DNA of 20,899 nt from positions 1-20,899 of the forward strand of contig CAJUGZ010000035.1 in the NCBI GenBank assembly GCA_910585855.1, read 5' to 3'. The translations under genes were made by a program, and so were the position numbers. Position 1 is the first letter of the stretch. Each line of letters opens with the position of its first letter. The notes below the pieces were generated by a model, which saw nothing but the letters and a program-made list of their open reading frames with translations, made no database searches and was not told where the DNA came from. This stretch comes from an uncultured Lachnospiraceae bacterium (GTDB lineage: Bacteria > Bacillota_A > Clostridia > Lachnospirales > Lachnospiraceae). This document shows, piece by piece, positions 15,100 to 20,899 of this stretch.

Positions 15100-16613
15100 G
15101 TCCTATTTTTGATACAATTATGGATGCATCCAGTCCGGCTGCGCTGTGGTTTGCCAGCAGTTTGTTTTCGGATATGTCTAGACGTGTTTGTGTAGAGATT
15201 AAAAATACATTTTCCGATGCAGAAATTTATTCTCCTTATTTTGCAGATGATATTAAAATGGATGACGGGGTAGGAAAGTTTCATGATCGGATTATTTTTT
15301 CAACGGAGCAGTATGACAGGAAGAAATTGCAGGAATGTATCCGAAAAGTAAAGCGGGAAACTGCAAATTGCTTTCCTGAAGCTCTTATTAATGCAGATAC
15401 AAAGGAATTTTTTGAGCAGTATATTCAAATGCCTTTTGTAAAACTAGAAGAGGATGAAATAGAAGAAAAGAACAGTGTTTTGGCGTTATCTCCCTATTTG
15501 GATGCATTGGAATTGATGAGGTCATTTCCAGCCGATAGTTCTAATAATGTGATCCGCAAGCTATTTTGTGGGGAAGAAACAGGCGGAAATGTTTATATTA
15601 AGCAAAGCCCTTTGTTTCAAGGGATTGAAGAAAACAGCAATCAGTTGAAAAAGGATCAGAACGGGTTGTGGACGGTCGAGGATATTGCCAGTGATCATGG
15701 AAAGATAGAGGAAGTTTTAAAAAGGAAAGATTATTATGCTGTTGTTCAGGCAGATGGTGATAATATGGGAAAGTTTTTAGCTGGGTTGGATCATACGGCA
15801 GTGACAGAGTTTTCAAAAGCTTGTTTGGATTATGATAAAAAGGTCTGCGAAAAAGTAGGGAATTTTGGAGGGATGACGATTTATGCAGGTGGGGATGATT
15901 TATTATTTCTTGCTCCGGTTGTGAATAGAAAAGGGAAAAATATATTTGAGTTATGTGTTAAGATAGGAGAATTGTTTCGTGAACAACTGGAATCTGTGGA
16001 CGTATTAAAAAATAATTCCAATATTCCTACTGTTTCATTTGGGATTGCACTGCAATATAAAAATTTTCCGTTATATGAAGCTTTTGCAAGGGGAAGAGAA
16101 TTGCTTTCTTTGGCAAAAAGTACATCTCAAAAGGACAATATGGCGATTGAATTGTTAAAACACAGTGGAAAAAGTATGAAAGTAATTGTACCAAATAAAG
16201 AATATCCGGTGTTAGAGGAAGTGCTGCCATTTGAAAAAGAGGATGAAAAAACCGTACATTCTGTGATCTATACACTGCAAAAGTTTCAAAAGCTGATATT
16301 TGTTTTGGATTCGAAATTGAGAGAAAAGAAAATAAATGAAGATTTATATGAATCTGCTTTTATGAATTTATTTGATCATATGGAACAGGCAAATTTGGAA
16401 AAGTATTTAAGAAAGATTTGTCATATTTATCTGAAATATTTTGCTGCTGGTAATACAAAGATTTGTGTGCCGAAAGAGTTAGAGGAACGTTTGGATAAAG
16501 CAGTGTCAGGCGGAAAAGAGGAAAGGAATCAAGATGTTTCTTTGCTGAAGGTATATTTACAGCTATTGTTGATTAAGAAGTTTTTTGTGGAAAGGCAGGG
16601 GGAGGAACATTGA
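15072..16613 (+). CDS. cas10: Cas10 (Cmr2), HD-less, with intact GGDD cyclase motif
   Basis: The 513-residue large subunit has a first Palm-like part (ITIGPIFDTIMDASSPAALW, 7-26). The second, catalytic Palm has YYAVVQADGDNMG (Asp228, Asp230) and YAGGDDLLFL (Gly-Gly-Asp-Asp, 273-276). A helical C-terminal domain (about 380-513) completes it. There is no N-terminal HD nuclease domain, so it is short compared with typical Cmr2 and probably does not cut DNA. With the metal-binding residues intact it should make nucleotide second messengers when the complex binds target RNA. The GTG start at 15072 follows a GGAGGTGG site inside the end of cmr1. It shares a 4-base overlap with cmr3. Confidence 0.93.
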   Translation: MCNYIGITIGPIFDTIMDASSPAALWFASSLFSDMSRRVCVEIKNTFSDAEIYSPYFADDIKMDDGVGKFHDRIIFSTEQYDRKKLQECIRKVKRETANCFPEALINADTKEFFEQYIQMPFVKLEEDEIEEKNSVLALSPYLDALELMRSFPADSSNNVIRKLFCGEETGGNVYIKQSPLFQGIEENSNQLKKDQNGLWTVEDIASDHGKIEEVLKRKDYYAVVQADGDNMGKFLAGLDHTAVTEFSKACLDYDKKVCEKVGNFGGMTIYAGGDDLLFLAPVVNRKGKNIFELCVKIGELFREQLESVDVLKNNSNIPTVSFGIALQYKNFPLYEAFARGRELLSLAKSTSQKDNMAIELLKHSGKSMKVIVPNKEYPVLEEVLPFEKEDEKTVHSVIYTLQKFQKLIFVLDSKLREKKINEDLYESAFMNLFDHMEQANLEKYLRKICHIYLKYFAAGNTKICVPKELEERLDKAVSGGKEERNQDVSLLKVYLQLLLIKKFFVERQGEEH

Positions 16614-17668
16614 AGCAGTTGGTGAAAATAACGCCCATAGAACCATATACATTTGGAACGGATCAAAAATTTCAGTATCCTAATCAAAAATTAACCGGAA
16701 AAGAATCTTATTTTGTAAATTCTAGAACTGTGCCGGAACAGACTACAATTTTAGGGATGCTGAGGCTTTTGATATTAAAGCAAAAGGGGCTGTTTCGTTC
16801 TGATTTTCATTATACCGAAGAACAGAGGAAACAGATGAGAGAATGTATTGGACCTTGCAGTTTTCGATTTGGAGAGAGAAAACAGGATTTTGGATGTATT
16901 CATAGTATCTCACCGGTTTTTTTGATGGATAAGGAAGGAAATTATTATGTAAAGAATCCGTTTCATAATATAGAACAGAAAAAAGGATATAAGCCAATGG
17001 CATTATCTGAAAAGCGAGTGGAAACTTCATTTGGAAATATTCGGCTGCCGAAAAAGGAAGCATATCATGCCAAAGAGGGACATGCCAGAGGATATTACAA
17101 TTTGAAAACAGGGGATATTTGTAACAATCTTTTTTCCTCTATGATAGTTCCCGGAAACCGCAAAAACAGTAAATTGTCAGATGAGGACTGTTTTTTTAAG
17201 AAGGAATTGATTGTTTTAAAAAAGGGATATTGTTTTGCGGTGTTTGTTGATGCAGAGGAGCTTTTTCAAGCAGGTATGGTTTCTATGGGATTGGGTGGCT
17301 GTATGTTTTCTTTGACAAGTGAACCAAATAGAGAGGATGATTTGGAGAAGTGTGTAACAGAGGCTTTTGCAGGGAATAAAGAGAATAAGGAAATATGGTT
17401 CTATGCACTTTCTGATTTGGCAGTAAGAGGCTTATGGCAGCAGATGGAAAGTTTAGATGGGTCTTTTTATATTGTGGAACAAAAACAGATGCGGAATTTA
17501 GAAACAGTATATAAAGAACAGATCAGACTTCAAAAGCTTAGATTGAGTAAAAACCAGATGAATATGATTCAAAGCGGAAGCGTTTTTTTTGAAAGGTGTG
17601 GTTTGGATCTGGAAGATGAGAATTGTAAGCAGATTGGTTATAATCGGATTGTAAGATTAGGAGGGTGA
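16610..17668 (+). CDS. cmr3: Type III-B RAMP protein Cmr3 (Cas5-like)
   Basis: This 352-residue protein begins with ITPIEPYTFGTDQKF and VNSRTVPEQTTILGMLRLLI, the typical Cmr3 N-terminus. A glycine-rich stretch SMGLGGCMFSLTSE (about 225-238) follows. Cmr3 caps the 5' tag of the crRNA and contacts Cas10. The start is a TTG at 16610, overlapping the cas10 stop codon (TTGA) behind a strong GGGGGAGG site, which implies coupled translation. It lies 4 bases before cmr4. The gene looks intact. Confidence 0.88.
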   Translation: MKQLVKITPIEPYTFGTDQKFQYPNQKLTGKESYFVNSRTVPEQTTILGMLRLLILKQKGLFRSDFHYTEEQRKQMRECIGPCSFRFGERKQDFGCIHSISPVFLMDKEGNYYVKNPFHNIEQKKGYKPMALSEKRVETSFGNIRLPKKEAYHAKEGHARGYYNLKTGDICNNLFSSMIVPGNRKNSKLSDEDCFFKKELIVLKKGYCFAVFVDAEELFQAGMVSMGLGGCMFSLTSEPNREDDLEKCVTEAFAGNKENKEIWFYALSDLAVRGLWQQMESLDGSFYIVEQKQMRNLETVYKEQIRLQKLRLSKNQMNMIQSGSVFFERCGLDLEDENCKQIGYNRIVRLGG

Positions 17669-17672
17669 TAAA

Positions 17673-18422
17673 ATGTCGGCAATTATGTTTAAATTAAAGT
17701 GTATTACAAATATGCACGTGGGAAGCGGAGATGTAAATTATAATCTAATTGACAATGAAGTGGAAAGAGATCCTGTTACAGAGTATCCTATGATTCATGC
17801 TTCAGGAGTGAAGGGTGCATTGCGGGAATATTTCAGCAGAAATGCCGAGTTGGCAGGGGATGTGGATGATATATTTGGCTGTGATACACAGGGAAAGACT
17901 TCACCGGGAAAATTGAAATTTTTAGAAGCAAATATGTTAGCTGTACCTGCAAGAGCATCAAAAGGGGAGAGTGCATATTACTTAATATCAACAGAAAATG
18001 CATTGAATACATATGCAGAATATCGTTCTCTTTTTTGGGAAGAAAAGCAGAAAAAGCAGACAGAGATTAGGTCAAAAGAACAATGGGCAGAAGAAAGAGG
18101 TATAGAGGGGATTGATTTAAGTATTAGTACAATGCTTTTAGAGGAAGAGATTCATATTGTAAGTGAAGAAGAATTTAGAAGTATTTCGCTGCCGGTTATT
18201 GCACGAAATAAATTAGAGAATGGGATTAGTAAAAATGTTTGGTATGAGGAAATCGTGCCGCATCAATCGGTGTTTTATTTTATTGTAATGTCAAATGATA
18301 CTCCGCAGGAGAGAGAACTTTTGAAGAAATTTAAAAGTGCTGTAGATAATCAAGTGATTCAATTTGGTGCAAATGCTTCGATTGGTTATGGGTTATGTAA
18401 GGTGACGGTTGCGGAGGAATAA
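17673..18422 (+). CDS. cmr4: Type III-B backbone RAMP Cmr4 (Cas7-like target RNA nuclease)
   Basis: The 249-residue protein has NMHVGSGDVNYNLIDNEVER (13-32), matching the conserved Cmr4 loop in which an aspartate, here Asp27, cleaves target RNA at 6-nt intervals. PMIHASGVKGALREYF (40s-50s) is the Cas7-type helix. A C-terminal glycine-rich motif NASIGYGLCKV completes the fold. Several copies form the backbone of the effector. The ATG at 17673 follows GGAGGG. It is separated by two bases from cmr5. Keeping the catalytic Asp suggests that target RNA cleavage is active. Confidence 0.92.
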   Translation: MSAIMFKLKCITNMHVGSGDVNYNLIDNEVERDPVTEYPMIHASGVKGALREYFSRNAELAGDVDDIFGCDTQGKTSPGKLKFLEANMLAVPARASKGESAYYLISTENALNTYAEYRSLFWEEKQKKQTEIRSKEQWAEERGIEGIDLSISTMLLEEEIHIVSEEEFRSISLPVIARNKLENGISKNVWYEEIVPHQSVFYFIVMSNDTPQERELLKKFKSAVDNQVIQFGANASIGYGLCKVTVAEE

Positions 18423-18424
18423 AT

Positions 18425-18814
18425 ATGAATAAAAATATTATTAATGAGGAAATCTCTCTTGCATATGATGCAATTAGAGAGGTAGGAATAGCAAATGAAA
18501 AAGGAGAAGTACAGAAAACTTTTCGAGGACAGGTTACATCTTTTGGTGCTTCTGTTTTGATGGGAAGTTTATTGTCTTCTATTGCTTTTTTTTCGGACGA
18601 TAAAAAAGCATCGGTAGATAGATCGTTGATTTTAAAAGCGATTTTTTATATTTTGGAAAAGCAGGAAAAGGTTGGAGCAGAAGAAACGGATTTATTTAAA
18701 TATGCACAATCGAACCAAAAAGAGAAAAAAGAAGAAATATTAAATGCTGCAACGGCATTGAAACTGGCAATGAATCTTTATCATTTAACAGGAGAAAAAG
18801 AAGATGGAGTTTAA
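18425..18814 (+). CDS. cmr5: Type III-B small subunit Cmr5 (Cas11)
   Basis: This 129-residue, mainly helical protein has the Cmr5 pattern: AYDAIREVG near the start, FRGQVTSFGASVLMGSLLSS in the middle and ALKLAMNLYHLTGEKEDG at the end. The small subunit lines the inner face of the complex along the target RNA. Position between cmr4 and cmr6 and the 11-base overlap with cmr6 support the call. Confidence 0.88.
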   Translation: MNKNIINEEISLAYDAIREVGIANEKGEVQKTFRGQVTSFGASVLMGSLLSSIAFFSDDKKASVDRSLILKAIFYILEKQEKVGAEETDLFKYAQSNQKEKKEEILNAATALKLAMNLYHLTGEKEDGV

Positions 18815-19628
18815 GTCTAAAAATATGAATTATATATTTAATGTGGAGTACTTTAATGGTATAGAAAATATGCTGTTGAAAGAAGAAACTTCAAAAGAAG
18901 TAGAAAAGAAAGTAAAAGAGCGCAATGAACAGATAGAATCTTTTTCGTTTGCAGGATGTAAAGTACCATTTGCCGAATTAGAAAATTCTTCTTATGAAAA
19001 AGGATTTTTTTATCACAGGTTTCAGCTATATACGCAGTATCCGGGACTGCTTATAGGGATAGGATATCCTCATGAAACGAAATTAAATGGAGCGATTAAA
19101 TGCGGATTTTCATTTGACTATGTAACTGGTCTGCCTTATATATCGGGTTCTGCTTTAAAGGGTATGTTGAGAAGTTTTTTTTATACGGATGAGAACAACA
19201 GTGAGATAGCAAAGGAGTATGAATCCTATATAAAAGAGCTGATAAATAAGGAAGATTCTTTTGATATTCAACAAATAAAAGATCAGATATTTGAAAATAA
19301 TGATGTTTTTTTGGGTGCGTATCCAGATGTAAAAAAAGACAGTAAAGGTATTTTGAAAATGGAATATATTACGCCTCATAAAGAGTTTATGAATCCAAAT
19401 CCGATTAGTATGATTAAGGTAAAGCCAAATGTGCCGTTTTTATTTGGTTTTTTGCTTACTGATTATATGGCAGACGGGAAAGTGATCTTGAGTGCAGAGG
19501 AAAAATTAAATTTGTTTGAAAAATTGATTGTGAATATGGGAATTGGAGCAAAAACGAATGTAGGATTTGGGAAGTTTTCAAAGCGAAAGGTAGTTGAAAA
19601 TTATTTTGTAAAAATGGATCAGCGTTGA
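18804..19628 (+). CDS. cmr6: Type III-B RAMP protein Cmr6
   Basis: The 274-residue product has GFSFDYVTGLPYISGSALKG (about 100-119), the Cmr6 RAMP signature, and a C-terminal glycine-rich loop GIGAKTNVGFGKF. Cmr6 is a Cas7-like subunit at the head of the complex, next to Cmr1. The ATG at 18804 overlaps the end of cmr5, with GGAGAAAAAGAAG upstream as ribosome binding site. It is the last intact gene of the operon; no terminator was found after it. Confidence 0.9.
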   Translation: MEFKSKNMNYIFNVEYFNGIENMLLKEETSKEVEKKVKERNEQIESFSFAGCKVPFAELENSSYEKGFFYHRFQLYTQYPGLLIGIGYPHETKLNGAIKCGFSFDYVTGLPYISGSALKGMLRSFFYTDENNSEIAKEYESYIKELINKEDSFDIQQIKDQIFENNDVFLGAYPDVKKDSKGILKMEYITPHKEFMNPNPISMIKVKPNVPFLFGFLLTDYMADGKVILSAEEKLNLFEKLIVNMGIGAKTNVGFGKFSKRKVVENYFVKMDQR

Positions 19629-19807
19629 TAGTGGATAATGGTGTGATTTTATGTTTTAAGTATGAAGAAAGGAAAAGACATGACAGTTTTATCAAGGAAT
19701 GGTGGGAATGTGGCGATAAGGTTACGTTGATTACCCGTCCTAGAAGGTTTGGAAAAACGCTGAATCTAAGTATGATAGAGTGTTTTTTTCAAATAAGTAT
19801 AGTGCTT
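19625..19807 (+). pseudogene. AAA-ATPase-like protein fragment, cut by transposon
   Basis: About 55 residues read CFKYEERKRHDSFIKEWWE then CGDKVTLITRPRRFGKTLNLSM, with a Walker A-like RPRRFGKT. This is the N-terminus of the AAA-ATPase_like family (usually paired with a C-terminal PD-(D/E)xK-like domain). The family pattern is lost after IECFFQ, where the transposon end begins. The frame touches the cmr6 stop, so the true 5' end is probably missing as well. The rest may lie beyond the window. Confidence 0.7.
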
Positions 19808-19907
19808 GAAATAAATAAAAATATAAAATTATATTAGATATTTTAATAAAATAATGGAAATAATTGTTCGAATGTATTATGTTATATCAGGAAAAGAGGT
19901 GGTTATC

Positions 19908-20015
19908 GTGTTGTCAAAAGAAGTGTTGCAACTGCTTGGTGTTTCCCGTCCAACAGTTACAAAATATGTGAAAACGGGAGTGATCCGGGTAATAGAGCTT
20001 CCGAGTAAAAGATAG
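19908..20015 (+). pseudogene. tnpA: tnpA remnant: helix-turn-helix of an IS607-type serine transposase
   Basis: 35 codons from GTG 19908 read VLSKEVLQLLGVSRPTVTKY and a following VKTGVIRV, the MerR-like DNA-binding N-terminus of IS607 TnpA. A TAG at 20013 ends the frame. The serine-recombinase catalytic domain is absent, because only about 60 bases separate this stop from tnpB. An AAGGAGGTG site at 20056-20064 serves the following tnpB. Confidence 0.65.
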
Positions 20016-20074
20016 GAGAAGGAAGCGGTACAGGAAAAGGAAAGCCAGAAAAAGAAAGGAGGTGCTGGAAGAGG

Positions 20075-20899
20075 ATGATGGTGCAGAGGGTTGAAAAACA
20101 TATCATAAAGCCATCTGACCCATATTATGCCATGCTGGATCATTTCTGTTTCCTTTCTAAAAATCTGTATAACCATGCAAATTTTATATTGCGCCATGCG
20201 TTCCTAAAGAACCATAAGGCTGTTTCCTATGGCGATATGGATAAAATGCTAAAAGCAGATGAAGAATACCCGGATTACAGGGCGATGCCAACCGCACAGT
20301 CCGCCCAGCAGGTATTGCGGCTGTTGGAAAAGAACTGGAAGTCCTTTTTTCAGTCCATAAAAGACTGGACAAAGAACAAAGACAACTATACAGGGAAGCC
20401 AAAACTTCCAAAATATAAAAAGAAAGATGGCAGGAATCTCCTGATTCTGACAAATCAGAATGTAAAATTGAAGAAAGGTATTTTAAAATTCCCGAAGAAA
20501 TTGGAAGGGTTTGGACTGAAACTGAACTGTTGTGAAAGGGATAACTTTTATTCCTTTCATCAGGTGCGCTTTATCCCAAAACAGGGGCATATTGTGGCGG
20601 AAGTGGTCTATAGTATTTCCATCTGTAAGGCAAAACCAGAGAACCAGCGTTATTGCAGTATTGATATTGGCATAGATAACTTAGCAGCTGTAACAACAAA
20701 TATAGGGTGCAGAACGTATATTATAAACGGCAAAGGTCTAAAGTCGGTAAATCAATACTACAATAAACAGGTATCCCATTACAGGGAAATAGCAAAACGG
20801 ATGAACGGCATGGATTTTACAAAACGGATGGGAATCATTACGGGAAAAAGAAACCGTAAAATGGAGGACTATATGCATAAGGCAAGCCGTAACATTGTG
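20075..20899 (+). CDS. tnpB: TnpB RNA-guided nuclease (partial at window end)
   Basis: 275 codons are open from ATG 20075 to the last base. The N-terminus (VQRVEKHIIKPSDPYYAMLD) and the wedge-like part (LPKYKKKDGRNLLILTNQNV) match copy 1. Unlike copy 1, it keeps the RuvC-I motif SIDIGIDNLAAVTT with the catalytic aspartate near residue 197, and the bridging region. RuvC-II and RuvC-III would lie beyond the edge. TnpB proteins are RNA-guided DNA nucleases that favour transposon persistence at the donor site. This copy may be functional although its tnpA is not. Confidence 0.8.
   Translation, partial: MMVQRVEKHIIKPSDPYYAMLDHFCFLSKNLYNHANFILRHAFLKNHKAVSYGDMDKMLKADEEYPDYRAMPTAQSAQQVLRLLEKNWKSFFQSIKDWTKNKDNYTGKPKLPKYKKKDGRNLLILTNQNVKLKKGILKFPKKLEGFGLKLNCCERDNFYSFHQVRFIPKQGHIVAEVVYSISICKAKPENQRYCSIDIGIDNLAAVTTNIGCRTYIINGKGLKSVNQYYNKQVSHYREIAKRMNGMDFTKRMGIITGKRNRKMEDYMHKASRNIV

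Larger units (their letters stand above)
19808..20899 (+). mobile_element. TnpB transposon (IS607-like), copy 2, running off the window
   Basis: Its left end (19808-19901) is about 85-90% identical by eye to 645-738. It contains a tnpA remnant (19908-20015) and the start of tnpB (20075 onward). Both transposon copies lie within other genes in the same strand orientation. The right end is outside the window. Confidence 0.75.

Overview
The window looks like a piece of a low-GC, spore-forming Clostridia genome, probably Lachnospiraceae-like. The grounds are the AT-rich composition, purine-rich ribosome binding sites, gut-Firmicute-type TnpB and DUF262 proteins, and a coat-like gene behind a sigma-K-like promoter. 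I assign this from protein character only; no 16S gene is present.

The window is mostly a defence island with a short chromosomal stretch in the middle. Region 1 (1-5300) opens with the right part of a long palindromic repeat. It then holds a kinase-like gene split by a decayed TnpB transposon, an AlbA_2 (Schlafen-type) gene broken by an amber codon and truncated, and an intact-looking BsuBI/PstI-type restriction-modification pair whose genes overlap. Region 2 (5335-9130) has a reverse-strand lipoprotein gene, a complete copy of the palindromic repeat, a heavily damaged DUF262/DUF1524/DUF4268 gene carrying a second, different tnpB fragment, and a third repeat copy. Region 3 (9237-11953) is ordinary: a cysteine-rich coat-like protein and a MerR regulator on the minus strand, and an aldo/keto reductase with ferredoxin-type cysteine clusters on the plus strand. 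The reductase promoter has the 19-bp spacer typical of MerR control.

Region 4 (12247-19628) is the centrepiece: a type III-B CRISPR-Cas effector operon in the order CorA-like membrane protein, cmr1, cas10/cmr2, cmr3, cmr4, cmr5, cmr6. Five of the six cmr genes overlap or are separated by at most 4 bases. Cas10 lacks an HD nuclease domain but keeps the GGDD cyclase motif. By analogy with characterised CorA-type III-B systems, target RNA binding should trigger synthesis of a nucleotide second messenger (SAM-AMP is the known example) that acts on the CorA-like protein in the membrane. I saw no CRISPR array, cas6, cas1 or cas2 in the window, so guide RNA must come from elsewhere. Region 5 (19625-20899) is a remnant of an AAA-ATPase gene cut by a second copy of the transposon found in the kinase gene. 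This copy has a tnpA reduced to its helix-turn-helix, and a tnpB open to the window edge.

Two non-coding themes stand out. First, an element of about 330-435 bp with long inverted arms occurs in three same-orientation copies that bracket the defence cassettes. Paired base changes between copies preserve its stems, so it may be a structured RNA or a MITE. Second, three tnpB-bearing insertions each lie inside a different defence-like gene, and none retains an intact transposase.
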